DNA of 64,000 nt from Absidia repens (Eukaryota > Mucoromycota > Mucoromycetes > Mucorales > Cunninghamellaceae). Positions within the stretch are counted from its first letter, which is position 1, and each line of letters opens with the position of its first letter. The translations under genes and the position numbers were made by a program. The stretch covers positions 1,178,001-1,242,000 of the forward strand of contig MCGE01000008.1 of assembly GCA_002105175.1 (NCBI GenBank), given 5' to 3'. The notes below the pieces were generated by a model. The model had not been told where the DNA came from, did not search any database, and worked only from the letters and a program-made list of their open reading frames with translations. This document shows, in pieces, positions 1-13,586 of the stretch.

Positions 1-142
1 CTACAACCATCGCCAACGTCGTCATCATCCCGATGCTAGGCAACAACTGCATGCTTCTGCTGGACGACTCAGAGGTGGTGTGCGCACAAATCGACATCTT
101 ACTGCTGGTCAGTCGCATTCTTCCGGCTGTGTTATTTTATAG
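1..142 (+). CDS. possible C-terminal end of a gene entering from the left
   Basis: The first 140 bases are richer in G+C than the T-rich sequence that follows. Two plus-strand frames are open from the window edge. One reads a His/Gln/Arg-rich tail and stops at 140-142; the other reads a short Ser/Pro-rich tail and stops at 37-39. After base 142 the sequence is typical non-coding T-rich DNA. Which frame is real, or whether either is, cannot be decided without the sequence to the left. No family is recognised. Confidence 0.25.
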   Translation, partial: YNHRQRRHHPDARQQLHASAGRLRGGVRTNRHLTAGQSHSSGCVIL

Positions 143-1417
143 TTTTAGTTGCTTTTACATATCGGTCTTTCTCTCTCTCCCCTCGCCATTCCTTTTTATT
201 TTATTTTATTATATATATATACTATCTACTTTACACATTTGTACATTTATATCTCTCTCCCCTCGATTTTTCTCCGACTTCTTCTCCTTTTACACTCTTT
301 GTATATTTTATTTATACTATACATTTACACCTACTTGATGATATTTTATTGAAGTGCGGTGGTCTATATCTATATATTTATTCTTTATCTATTAGTACTT
401 GTGCCTAATAAAAAAAAATGGTGTTGCAATAAGAACGATGATCTTTTTTTTTTTATATCCATTGCTGTCTTGTTTGTCAATGTTAGATATGCTCTTGTTT
501 ATGCAATTTTGGAGAATGTAGAAAAAGGGGTCATGAGATAACTAGAATGACGATGAGCACAGAAAAACTCAAATGGTATCTTTGTAAGGGGAGAAAAGGG
601 GGGGGGGAGGGATGGACTGGTTATCAGAGTTGGATGCTGTTGTGATTTTGGGAATTGATCCATGAATTTAAAAATGAACTCGGTATTGTTTATGATGTAG
701 TATGTGTTGTATAAAATGAATGGGGAGGTTTATGTCATAGTACGGAAGTTTGTGATATCTACAGTATACATTGATAAAAAGGATTGGCGAGATGTCTCTA
801 TATAAAGTGACAGTGGATTTGGATGAATTATGCTCTGGCAATAGAAAAAAAAAAAAGGTTGAGAATGCACTCTCTTCAACTGAAAAATCGTGACAGGTGA
901 ATTTCGGAAGATCCTTTCTTTATTTCCAGAAATGTCAACAGTTTGGGTATGAAATCAGAACCCTTGGGCTTGAAGATCACACAAACCGGGGCGATAATTA
1001 ATAAAAAAAATTAGGCGGTAGATCAAAAAGATTTTCTTGTACCTTTTTTTTTTATTTTTTATTTTTTTCAAGGAAATGTGTCATTGCTCGAGCCTTGTAG
1101 CCATTGATCATAATATATTGCTGTGAAAATAAAAAAAGATGATTAAACCATGATAACATATTGTAAATGTTATAATGATTGAAGAGAATAATGCCCTTTC
1201 TTATCAAAGAGTGATCAAACATATAGACAAGATATCACATGTGTAGGGTATCCCTCAATTGATGAAGGGGTTTCATTGGTGGTCGCAAGCGGAGAATAAA
1301 AATGTTTTATATTTTTTTTTCTCCTTGATTTCAGCTACTTGAATCTTTTTTTTTTCCTTTTCTTCTTTTTAATTTTCTTACTTTATTTTATTTATATATT
1401 CATCTTTTTTAATCAAC
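143..1417. other. intergenic, T-rich leader of the ethanolamine kinase gene
   Basis: This stretch of about 1.3 kb holds no convincing gene. It contains T/A homopolymers, a G run at about 595-608 and pyrimidine-rich DNA from about 1310 to 1410 just before the kinase start codon. That last part is probably the core promoter and 5' leader. Confidence 0.6.
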
Positions 1418-3039
<1,622 letters not shown>

Positions 3040-3464
3040 TTTAGTTATAGCAATCTAGTAGTCTAGTAGTCTAGTTGTAGTTATAGTTTTATATCTTTTT
3101 ATATCCCCTCTTTTTTATCTTTTTGGTATCCTTTTTAGAAACATCAATAAAAAAATCCGTTTTTTTTTTCTAATAATATCAATCATGGCTATTATGATGG
3201 ACTTGTCCATACAAATACAAAACATAGAAACTTCAACCCCACAATACAATACAATACCTCTGCCGATTTCAATGATTTGATTTCATTGAATTCAATTTCA
3301 TTGTACCCAATTTGCACACACACACACACACACACACACGAACTCACATAAACACAAAAGTAGATCAGTAAATAGAGAAGACAAGTAATTCATACAAATA
3401 AAAAATAATTTATTCAAATGTGTAGCATACTAAAACGAATAAAGATACTATCCACTAAATTTTT
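3040..3464. other. convergent 3' ends of ethanolamine kinase and eS17
   Basis: The two genes end tail to tail 425 bases apart. The stretch contains AATAAA-like sites on both strands and a CA dinucleotide array. No gene is seen. Confidence 0.6.
3315..3339. repeat. (CA)12 microsatellite
   Basis: About twelve uninterrupted CA units lie between the two convergent genes. Confidence 0.95.
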
Positions 3465-4176
3465 TTAAGCTTCAGTCTTGCGAGGACCACGGGGACCACG
3501 GGGACGACGGACATCAGATTGGGCGTTGGCAGAGACAGGGTTAGTGACTTGAACACCGGACAAGTTTTCAAAGTTGAGAGACTTGAGCAATTCCTTGGTG
3601 TCGGGGTCGATTTCAATAGCAGAGGTGTCCAAAGCAGAGAATTCGGGGACGTAGTTGTCACGACGTTCACGTTCTTCTTCTTGCAACTTGAAGGAGATAC
3701 CACGGACGGGACCACGGGAGATACGACGCATCAAGTGGGTGGTGAAACCAGCAATCTTGTTACGGAGACGCTTGGTGGTGATGATAGCAACTTCGTCACA
3801 GATCTTCTTGTTGGTTTGGAAATCGACAGTAAGACGAGGGTAGTACTTTTCGATCAAGACACGAGAAGCCTTCTTGACAGTCTTTGTTCTAACGCGACCC
3901 TATAAAATGCAAAACAAAAAAAGAATAATCATGGGTGTTGGTTAGATGCTCGTTCTTTCAGTATAGCTTGCTCAAGTTCCCTCCCCCGCCCAGGATGATA
4001 ACATGACGCTTTCGCCTACACACTCTTTTTTTTTTTTTTAGATGTCCATCATCCATCCAAATCATCCATCCAAGTAAAATAAATACATCCATCGAAAATC
4101 CATATCGCATCCATCCTTTTCTAACATCATCAAGTGAATATCATCCTTTTTTCTATCGTCAGTGTGCACATACCAT
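3465..4176 (-). CDS. RPS17: 40S ribosomal protein eS17 (2 exons, 145 aa)
   Basis: This is a structural protein of the small ribosomal subunit. Exon 2 (3899-3465) reads [20 protein letters not shown] and the rest of the eS17 fold, ending in an Arg/Gly/Pro-rich tail. Exon 1 holds only the start codon (4176-4174), followed at once by GTATGT; the acceptor TATAG at 3904-3900 joins ATG to GGT CGC. The resulting N terminus, [12 protein letters not shown], is the family's invariant start, which is why I accept a one-codon first exon. The intron is 273 nt and rich in GGATGGAT on the sense strand. The opposite strand of exon 2 is open for about 128 codons, an effect of biased codon use. Confidence 0.95.
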
Positions 4177-7013
4177 TGTTGAAGTAAAATGAAAGAGGGT
4201 TTGTTCATTTTTCCCAAATTTCGAGTCAAAGCAAACGAAAATTGTCGGCACTTGAAATCCACATGAATTCCCACTAAAAAAAACAAAAAAAACTCTCCTG
4301 CAATTTTTTTTTAGTACTCTATTCCCTTCAACAGTCCAGCATAACCGCAAGCACCACCAATGACAAGTGACATTATATACAAACTAAGTACAACAGCACT
4401 ACAAGTAGCATGGCAGCAATACGTTTTGACATCTATAGTGACGACGTAGCAGGATGGATACCCAATCCGGCCGACCCCGATTGATTGAATGGGAGCAGTG
4501 ACACACAAAAGGAACATAGGTTAGAAGGGACTTCGGCTCTGGTGGAAAAAAAAAAATTATAGGTGGCCCACTGGTGCATAGCTATGGTTAGTGTATGACT
4601 TGGTGAATATCTTACTGGTGCAATCCCCTGTATTTTTTACTCTTGCCTGTTCTTTATATATATATATTCATGCCTTTAGGTTAGACTTTCCTTTCCCTTC
4701 TCTTCCTCTTCTATCATCTTTCTCTCTACCTTTAGCTTCACCGCAACGGTTTTTTTTTTTTTTTTTTTTTGTGGAAGCTGTAATTTCCCATTATTAATTA
4801 ATATTTTACCATTTATAATATTCTCTTTTTATCAATAAATACTCTTGGCGCTTTGCTCGAACTTTTAAAAATCTATCGTTTTTTACTCAGTGATATGTTT
4901 AATTTTTTTTTAAGTGTGGGTTTTTTGTTGGGATGGGACTGGGTTGGCTGCCATTTTTGCATTTTTTGGTGGGCAGGCGTGTAAGACAAAGAAGAAGGCT
5001 TCACTATCCGCGCTCCGACTTGCATGAATTGCCAACTATATTTCTTATATAATTTATCGACCCTTTTTGTTCACAAGATCAAAAAGTTGAGTACTTTAAT
5101 ATTTTGTGTATGCTGAGAATCCAATAGCAACTTTTTTTTTATATGTATGACACTAGAGAAAAAGCGCAAACGGAAAACGGTAGGCACTGCTTCTACTGCC
5201 ATCCAATATATATTGCGCGCTTATCCTGAACCAGTCATTTGTTGAGACAGCCATCGATTGGATGTTGAGATTAGCTTACATTGGTAGTAGCTTAATATAT
5301 AGCTATGATGTTGTTTTTGCTTGAAATAAAAACGATTCATATTCTTCACATGAATATAATCATGTTTGTCTCTTAATGCTTTGTGTGAATGACGAAAAGC
5401 TTGGGAAGTAATTGAAAAATAATAATAGTAATCTTTGTTAGGGGTTCTTTTTTTTAAGGGAAGTACAAAGTCAGGGGAAAAGTGTAATAAGCTGCGCAAT
5501 AAGTAATGGAGGAACAAAGTACTGTATATGCTACATACATGAATAATCTATGGTCATATATATTAATAAGAGAGTGATCTATTTACGTAGTTCTTCTTGT
5601 AAGAAGGGTCAACATCCTATGACCGTTTACCGTTTATCCCTTGTGTCTACTATCGTCCTATGCGTTCAAAAAAAAAAAAAAAGGTATTACACACCTCCAT
5701 CATTTCGCCCTTGTGTCGTTAACTGCTCGAGCCCCAACCGTCGTGCGCAGCGCGTCGTCAGTGGGGTAGTTATGTGTGTGGGAAGGAAAAAAAAGGGTTA
5801 TGGGAAAGAAGGATGCTGGAGCAATTCGCACTCCGCCTCTCGTGGTTTTTTTATTTCCCCTCTTTCTTTTTTCTTTTTCAGAAAACAACTTCATTGGTGT
5901 CTTCATATAGGTGTTAATGATCACGGATAAGCATTAGAACTTGAATCGGGGGCATTTTCGAAAAGGCAATACAAACATCATGGGGAACCCCTTTCATTTT
6001 GGTTTCATGATTTGGGACTAGCAATAGATTAACTTTCTTTTTGGAATGTATCATTAGCTTAGCTTAGTGTTAACTGTCATAGTTTATACTATTATATATC
6101 TGAAATAAATATGTCTTGTATTTTTACCATACATATCCCTTATGCGTCTATTGTGTCTTGTTGAATGAGAGTGTATGTTCGTGTAGAACAGAATGGATGT
6201 CATGTGGGTCAGCCAAAAAAAAAAAAAAAAGGCAGTACGTGGCTTTGTCTAATGAGTATATGCATAAATAACAGTGAAGGCCCTTCTCATCCTCTGGATG
6301 TCTCTTCTAACAGTTGAGGCTGTTGCATCCCATCCGAAAATATACATATATATCTCAAACGCAATGATTTGCGTCAATAAAAAAATCGATTTTTCCTTTT
6401 ATGATATGAATACTGTTTGAATCTATGTGTCCCTATTAATTTGTGCTCCATTACTGTATTATTAATATGCTATATAGATCTGATCTTAAGGGATGCTGCG
6501 CTAAAATGATGATCCCTTTACAAGGTTGTCAAAAACAACCATATACAGAAGCAAAGGATCTGTTAGAAATTCGTTCTTTTTGGCTGTATTCAACAAAGAA
6601 AGGCAAATTTAACATATATAAGGCTAAACCACTTTTTTTTTTGTCACTGTACTACAATCGGCCCCAGCTGATTTTAACTTGATAAAGGTATATGCTCTAT
6701 AACAAGCCCTCTTGTGTTCAGTAAAAGGGTTTATCATTTGAACAAATAATAATAATAATAATATTCTGTTTTATATCATGATAACAAAAATTATTAAACA
6801 TCAATATGTGATCGTAATGCGCGTAGCCCGCATGAAATGATGATACGACCTGTCCTTGTTCCTGTTTCTTCAAGTTTAGTTAGCACTTGTATGACAAATT
6901 ATGTACAATCTTTTTTTTTTTTTAAAGAAAGCTATTGCTTTTTTCAAATATAAATACGATCCTCGTTCCTTCTTGTTTTTCTTTTTTTTTTTAGATTACG
7001 TTTCCAAACAACC
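4177..7013. other. gene-free stretch of 2.8 kb
   Basis: No gene is supported. The left part is the eS17 promoter, with a GGCCCA element near 4566. The middle has long T runs, for example 4750-4770. A divergent copy of the dispersed repeat lies at about 5820-6135. A pyrimidine-rich leader before 7014 belongs to the carboxypeptidase gene. Confidence 0.6.
5820..6135 (+). repeat. dispersed repeat family, divergent copy
   Basis: This is the most diverged recognisable copy. It keeps CATGGGGAACCCCTTTCAT (near 5978-5996), the TTAGCTTAGCTTAGTGTTA block (near 6054-6072) and an AATAAATATG-like end (near 6104). The upstream CCGCCCACGTG box is degraded to CCGCCTCTCGTG near 5834. Edges are approximate. 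Confidence 0.6.
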
Positions 7014-8047
7014 ATGAAAATAAAATCGCTTTTGAGCTTGCTTCCCTTTGTTGGCGCAACCTTTGCATTGCCTTCTGTATCTACTGCTGCTGACACCCAT
7101 ATTTTTGTGAGTCAAAATACGGCAAATCACTCCTTGACTTTCAAGCAGCCCAAGCTATGCGATGATACTGTTGTTCAGGTACCAAAAACATGGGAAAAAA
7201 AAAAGATCCCGCGACTAGCAGAAAGTGTAACAACTGTTCCTGAAAATCATCATCCCTTTTTTATTTTTTTTTAAAAAATAATAGTACTCGGGTTATTTGG
7301 ATGTTGGTTCTGATGAACACTACTTCTTCTGGTTCTTTGAAAGTCGAAAGGACCCTGATAATGCACCGTTCACAATCTGGCTCAATGGAGGACCTGGTTG
7401 TAGTTCCATGATTGGATTGTGGCAGGAGCTGGGCCCGTGTCGTGTGAATGATGATGGCTCCAAAGATGTTTACAATACTGAAGGTAGCTGGAATACCGTT
7501 TCTAACATGCTCTTCTTTGATCAGGTACTAAAAAAAAAAAATTGAATGTCGGAGATACAAAAGCCAATCAATTAACTTTTTTTTTTCCCCCTCCATAATC
7601 TACAGCCATCGAACGTTGGATTTAGTTATGGTGCTGATAATGTGCATTCTACTGAAGAAGCTGCTCCTTTGGCTTACAATTTGATTCAAGTATTCTTCGA
7701 AGCCTTCCCCAAGTACAAAAATCAAAAATTGCATTTCTTTGGGTAAATGAAAATAAAATAATTCGGGAAAAAGGAAGGCTTTTAGAGACTAAATGTATTT
7801 TATTATACCATATTTTAGTGAATCTTACGGTGGTCATTACGTATGAATAATAGAAGAGAAAGTAACCCCCATCCCCAAATATATGTCTAACAATATATAC
7901 CTTCATAGATTCCTGCATTTGCTGACTATGTTCTTAAACAAAATCAAGGCTTATCATCGTCCTCCAAGAAAGTAAATGTCAATTTGGAATCCATTGGTGT
8001 CGGTAATGGACTCACCGATCCATTGATTCAATAGTAAGAAATTATCG

Positions 8048-8086
<39 letters not shown>

Positions 8087-9274
8087 AAGGAACCATTTCT
8101 TAATGGCATTGACATTTTTATTTTGTAGTCAATACTATGAAAAGATGGCCTGTGACTCTTCCTGTAAGTACGGTTTTTGGACAACTCATAATTTTTTATG
8201 CTGGTCGGAGTTGTAATGATTTTTTTTTATTCATGCATTTTTTCTGTTAGATGGTTCTGTTCTATCTGATAGTGATTGCAAACAGATGAATGCTAGTGTG
8301 CCTCAATGTGTTGAATTAGGTAAGATTTGATAATGTTTTTTTTTCTTAAAAAAAAAAAAGAGAAATCCCCCTTCTCTAAAGAAACCTTGTTTTTTTTTTG
8401 CGAATGCTAGTGAAAAAATGCTATAAAACAGACGATACCGATGACTGCTCCAATGCCGATAACTTCTGCGGACAAAACATTGAAGGAGTTTATGAAAACT
8501 CTGGCAAAAGCTATTATGATGTTCGTACAAGTGAAGCTATCCCATCAACGTACATAAAATTCTTGAACAGCGAATCTACTCGAAAGCTCATTGGTGCGAC
8601 TCAATCTTACGAAGAATGTTCGAATTCTGCTGTAAGTAGGAAATACAGGTTCTTTTTTAAGTAATAGAAAGGGACTTAATTTTTTTTTTTTTTGGCAAAA
8701 TTAAAGGGATCCAAGTTCGCTTCTACTGCTGATGATGTCCGTAATTTCGCCCCCAAAGTGGCTGATTTATTAAATAACGGTGTCCGAGTGCTCTTATATG
8801 CAGGTATAGACTGATCTTCAAATACTAAATTAAGATGTAGATGGATGACTGAATGATTTTTTTTTTAGGTGATGCGGACTATATTTGCAACTGGGTAAGG
8901 ATGGAATCATGCTGCGTTTTTTTGCTTTTATATATATATCTAACTTTTTTTTTTGTCGGGGGTTGATGAATTCAGTATGGAAACTATGCATGGGCTGGTC
9001 AATTAAATTTCACTGGCAGTAGCGATTACCAATCAAAATCTTTACAAGGATGGAAGGTAGATGGAAAAGAAGTAGGACAGGTTCAATCCGGCAGCAACTT
9101 GACCTTTGTCCGAGTTTATGAAGCTGGTCATGAGGTAAGATCCCCCCCCTTCATATGATATATCGTGGCTTACCAGGATCTCACTATTTTTTTTTTCTAT
9201 TATAGGTACCTTGGTACCAACCAAAAGCAGCATTGCAGATGTTCACAGATCACCTTGCCAACAAACTTCAATGA
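7014..9274 (+). CDS. secreted serine carboxypeptidase, S10 family (12 exons, 454 aa)
   Basis: This protease removes C-terminal residues from peptides in the vacuole or outside the cell. The first 25 or so residues form a signal peptide ([18 protein letters not shown]). The S10 landmarks are all present: LNGGPGCSS (oxyanion region), the nucleophile serine in GESYGGHY, the aspartate in GDADYICN and the histidine in EAGHEVPWYQP. Exons are 7014-7178, 7285-7524, 7606-7742, 7819-7840, 7909-8033, 8129-8163, 8251-8319, 8411-8631, 8707-8803, 8869-8894, 8976-9134 and 9206-9274; they join to 455 codons. Exons 4 (22 nt) and 10 (26 nt) are very short, and each carries a catalytic motif. Cysteines in the central insert fit the usual disulfides. 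The gene stands alone between repeat copies. Confidence 0.93.
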
Positions 9275-9484
9275 TGTGATATTGCAAGTCAACGTCACAA
9301 GTAAAACCTCAATTTCCGTATTTTTTTAATAAATATGAAGAGTTTAAACAATATGTATTTTTTTTCTTGTCCCATTATCACTACTCACACTGTTGAAAAT
9401 TGCATTCCGATAAATCGTTATAAACATATAAATGGAGCATTTGAGGTTGGTCTGCCTTGCTTGACAGGTTGAGAGCCAGCAAAG

Positions 9485-9810
9485 AAATAATTTCAGATTC
9501 CGCCCGACGAATATTTATTTTCTCCCATTTTTTATTTTCGCTCTTTCTTACATTTTCTTTCTTATTCATCATGCAACCTTTTTGAGGTTATGTTGGACTT
9601 AGAATAGCGTCAGGACTAGTTTAGAAGGTTTTTAGCTCAGGGATTACAAGATGCATGGGGAAACCCTTTCATTTTGGATTCAGGATTTTTAAGACCACAT
9701 TAGGTTTTGTCTCATAGAATAGCATCGTGGCACCGTCATTAGTTTAGCTTGAGTGTAGCTTAGTATCAATTTTACATATACTATGAATAAATTATTACTT
9801 GTTTTTTTTC
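9485..9810 (+). repeat. dispersed repeat family copy
   Basis: The copy keeps TTGGACTTAGAATAG, GTCAGGACTAGTTTAGAAGG, AGCTCAGGGATTACAAG and ATGCATGGGGAAACCCTTTC in order, then a GAATAAATTAT end. The CACGTG in the upstream box is mutated (CCCGACGAA). Edges are approximate. Confidence 0.8.
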
Positions 9811-9949
9811 CCATTTATCTTTCACATATGTTTACTTATCTAGTTGATTGTGTGTACATCTGCTTTTATAAAATAAAAAAATCCCATTCACGTAACAAAT
9901 ATTTCCTTTTTTTTCACTCAAACTAAGAACCTATAAATATAGTCTATAC

Positions 9950-10340
9950 TTTATCTTCATCGCCTTCAAGGAAATCAACATCGTTGTCATACAAATACAA
10001 TACCAATATTTCCCCTGAATTGTCGGCATTTAGTTTCAACTTCAGCTTTGCCATCTTGTTGGGTGTACAGCATCCTTTTCAATACCACCAAACTGCATTA
10101 TATCTTCAATTGTTGAGATAGCTTCCGATGTCCCAGGATGTTCCTTGGTTTTGACAATGCATCTTGCACGGGTCCGTCGACTACAGAGCTGTTTTTTTTT
10201 TTAAAAAAAAAGGTCATATACAATAAATTTACATGGTGACAAAAAGTAAAAGCAGTAATATCTTATTTCAACAAAGCCATTCTGTCTACTATTAAAACTA
10301 TCACTACTATGCCTTACCTACGGGGCAAATGCTACTTCTA
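9950..10340 (-). pseudogene. possible gene relic or unrecognised small gene
   Basis: On the minus strand there is a putative first exon with a good donor (CCCCGTAG then GTAAGG near 10320). After an acceptor near 10185, different frames read about 30 to 45 codons each: one contains TIEDIMQFGG, the next KLKLKLNADNSGE, ending at 9951. The two stretches are in different frames and overlap slightly, which would fit a frameshifted remnant. No family is recognised. It may be chance. Confidence 0.2.
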
Positions 10341-10612
10341 TGGGACGCCATGTACGCTATATGGAGCCAACACCAACCTGTTTGAAGCATGGATATATAA
10401 AGTTTCACTCAGGAAAAAAAAAAAAAAGCTGCCCATTTTGAAATCATGATCGCTCTGCCTAGTAATGTCATACATTTTATGGGATAGTCCGCATGCGTGT
10501 CGATCTATGCCTGTATTGATTTGAAAAACGAGCATGGTAAGTAGTCAATGAATAGAAAGAATGGAATATGAATGAATTGGAGACTGACCCCCTTTTTCTT
10601 TCTTTACTTAGA

Positions 10613-10723
10613 ATGATCAATCATCATGTGGTTGGCAGTTATGATGATTTATGGGGTCCTGCTGTACTCTGTGTTCTGTTGATGGGTGCTCTTATTGTCA
10701 AATTTTACCTTCGCTTCCGATAG
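10613..10723 (+). CDS. possible small single-span membrane peptide (36 aa)
   Basis: The reading frame starts two bases after a strong acceptor (TTTCTTTCTTTACTTAG, ending 10611). It is preceded by a GTAAGT donor at 10540 and a branch-like CTGAC. The peptide has a polar N terminus, the segment DLWGPAVLCVLLMGALIV (a likely membrane span) and a basic KFYLRFR end. A pyrimidine-rich tail with AATAAA near 10880 follows, like a 3' UTR. The DLWGP..LC string recalls the start of the membrane domain of YIPF6/Yip4 proteins, but the rest of that family is missing. An ATG in the upstream exon would start an overlapping 11-codon frame. It may be a small protein gene, a fragment or non-coding. Confidence 0.35.
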   Translation: MINHHVVGSYDDLWGPAVLCVLLMGALIVKFYLRFR

Positions 10724-11104
10724 ATTAGTAAGTTAAGACCGCTTTTCCTTTTCCCTACCTTATCCATTGATATTTCCTTCTTTTCCTATTTTTTACCCCC
10801 CCCTCCCTCTCTTCATTATAATTAGTATTGTATTTTTGTACATATATCCATTTTTTTTTCCTTGTATCAATCCCCCCCCAATAAAACCAGCACTACATTT
10901 AAAACGTTATTTTCAACTGTCTTGACTTGTTTTGTGTGTGTATGTGCAGAGAACAAACAAACAAACAATGTGGATGTGTATTGATGATTTTTTCATTTCG
11001 TTGTTTGGTGGGTAGTTCTTTCGAGCCTAACAAACTTTCGTCTAGGCTTTATGTTTTTTATTATTATGCCATACGCAACGAAGATATTATCGTATATGGA
11101 GAAA

Positions 11105-11865
11105 AGTAGCACTAGTTAGCTATAGAGTAGGTATTTGATCGGACACTCATAAAACATCTACAATATCAGTGCTATCAGTGCCGCTCAATATACGATGAAT
11201 GAGAATATTTTTTAAAGAGAGCATATTATATTGAAGCATAGTAATAAATTCTAAAGCTGAAGACGAGGAGTTCGCTGTATAACTAAGGATATAGTGGAGG
11301 GCGCATAAAGAGTTTAATTTGAAACTGAAGAATGATCGATACTCGTCTAATTGAAAGCTTGTAAATAAGAAGGGGGAGGGAAATGGAGTTAATATGCGAC
11401 GTAAGAAGACATGAGAAAGACTAGAAGGATATCTATCATTGAAGCATAAGAATGGCCAACATTGGTCAAAAAGGGTGATGGTAGTAAAAACAAAAACAAA
11501 AGGCATTTATTGCACGAGAGTTGGGATATTTTTTCATTAAAGGATGTAAAAAGAGACATATTTTATTTAGATGTAGATACAAAATATGGACGAACTAACA
11601 CTAAACTAAGCTGATGATGACTCCCAAAAATCCAACTCATGGTGATCCCAAAATCTAGATCCAAAATGAAAGGGTTTCCCCATGCATCTTATAATCCTGA
11701 CTTGAAACCTCTTCTAAACTAGTACTATTACTAATCTAAGTCCAACATGACCACATAAAAGTTCAATGATGAAGAAGAAAAAAGAAAAAAGAAAACGGAA
11801 AGAAAGAGAGAGAGGGCGTGGAAGAAAAATTGGATGTAAATAAATTTCACGTGGGCGGAATTTGT
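11105..11865 (-). repeat. dispersed repeat family, long copy
   Basis: Read on the minus strand, it begins with the CCGCCCACGTGAAA box (CACGTG at 11853-11848). The GGACTTAGATTAG and GATGCATGGGGAAACCC core follow, then TTAGTTTAGTGTTAG and AAATAAAATATG. It continues to about 11105 with TATCAAATACCTACTC, a tail shared with the copies at 14.7 and 57.5 kb. This gives an element of about 0.75 kb. No coding capacity is seen. Confidence 0.8.
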
Positions 11866-13393
11866 ATTTTTTTATGGTTACAAAGGACCTGTCTCTTTTT
11901 TTTACACAACATTCATAATTAAAGAGGTCAAAACCGTACAATCTCTATGACTTGGCGACTATGAACTCAATATGGAGCAACTCGGCGTATGTCATTTTAT
12001 CACCCGCTTCACTGTACAGTACTGTACAGAGGAATACTATATCACTTACCATAGAGTAGCAGATGCTTTTTACTTGGACTACTCTTTTTTTTTTGTATCA
12101 TTGATGATCTTTGTATTTGTATTTTACTTTTCTGACTGGGCGATGATTTATTTTGCATGTTTTTAGGGGAGAAAGTCCTTGAATTTATATAGTAATACAT
12201 TTACTAGACATCAAAGGAATATTTGTTTTGCTCTCTGACTATGATGGACTATTAATCTCTAGTGACTCTGGCTTGCATTTCATTGTGTATATCTCAGCTT
12301 CTTCCATTTTAAAATTTTTTGACCCGTTTGGAAATAGCATCCACGCATGTATCATTCTCCCATGGAACGGTCAACTGATTCAGCTACCCACTTCCATTAT
12401 TATACAGTAATAGCTATAGCTTTCTTTATTCTTCTCCAATATATTTTTAATACTATGTCCTAATTAAATAAACAAAGACAATTTGCTTCGTATATTTCGC
12501 AGCCTGTTTGTGTGTGATATATTTGTATTTCAGTATTGGTTTGGGAAATTGGTTGAAAGGTTTTGATTTCGATTGACTGATAGTTTATGAAACTTTTCCA
12601 TTTCCATTCCATTTCCACCTTCAACATCCTACTACTACTACAGTACCTTTTTTTCCATATTGTTTCCCATTTTTTCTTTATTCTCAGCTATTTCATTCAT
12701 TTTATTTTCTTACAATAGGATCATTGCCCTGAATGTGACTGACGTATTTCTCTGAGGTCTCCAGAGATGAATCTAGTCTGGTATTTACTGACAAAATCAG
12801 ATACTATGGAAAGGTTTGGATAAAGATGAATTACCCACCATACTCTATTGATTTATTACATCATCCGTTGTATAGTCGTGATAAAATAGTCTGTACATAC
12901 TAGAGAAACATTTACATCTTCATCAAAAAGAGTCTGAACTTTTTTTTTTTTTTTTTTTTTTGGCTCTACCGCTTTATCGAAGCATGCATTGTTCAAGGAC
13001 CTTTGGGCATCGAATATGATTCCAGCATGAACGCATCATATGGTTAATATAGTAGCTCACATCATTTACAGAGAAAAAATCCAACACCAAATTCAAGGTC
13101 AATCGCTTTGACTGCACAAAGTCAGTTCACGTCTATACCCCCTCTTTTCTACATCTTAACAGGTATCACAAAAATACAACTTATATCATCCTATTTTAAA
13201 AAAATCATTGATAACTCTGACACATAAATATTTAACAAACGATTTTTTATTGAGTAATGATAATAATTCTAAAGCTACAATTTTACTACTGTTACTATGG
13301 ATGTTTCACTATTGTCCCCAAGGGTCCTCAAAAAATAAATCGTTATCGACCCAATTGACTCAGGATGGACTGGGGGTGACAGGTCGCAAAACC

Positions 13394-13425
<32 letters not shown>

Positions 13426-13586
13426 AGAGAGAAAAGAATGAAAGAAAGACGAAGACGAGTTTTTTATTGAGGTGATAAGAATCAAAGAAGAAAAGTATTG
13501 AGAGTAATAATAATAACTAAGCTTGAGACAGCTGGCGAAAATAGCACCAATACTAGTAGTCAACAGAAGGATACGGCATTGATTGA

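Larger units (their letters stand above)
9275..10612. other. gene-poor stretch with a repeat copy
   Basis: The stretch contains the 3' end of the carboxypeptidase gene, one repeat copy (9485-9810) and a possible gene relic on the minus strand (about 9950-10340). The right end has a donor/acceptor pair (10540/10611) belonging to a small putative transcript. Confidence 0.5.

Noticed and set aside
3519..3905. 128-codon open frame opposite eS17
   Set aside because: Same effect: strong codon bias in a ribosomal gene. The sense product is complete and conserved.
12228..12410. 60-codon frame with LLISSDSGLHFIVYI and FFDPFGNS
   Set aside because: The His and Asp context recalls C48/adenain-like proteases, but no Cys motif follows, there is no splice support, and the length is near chance for this DNA.
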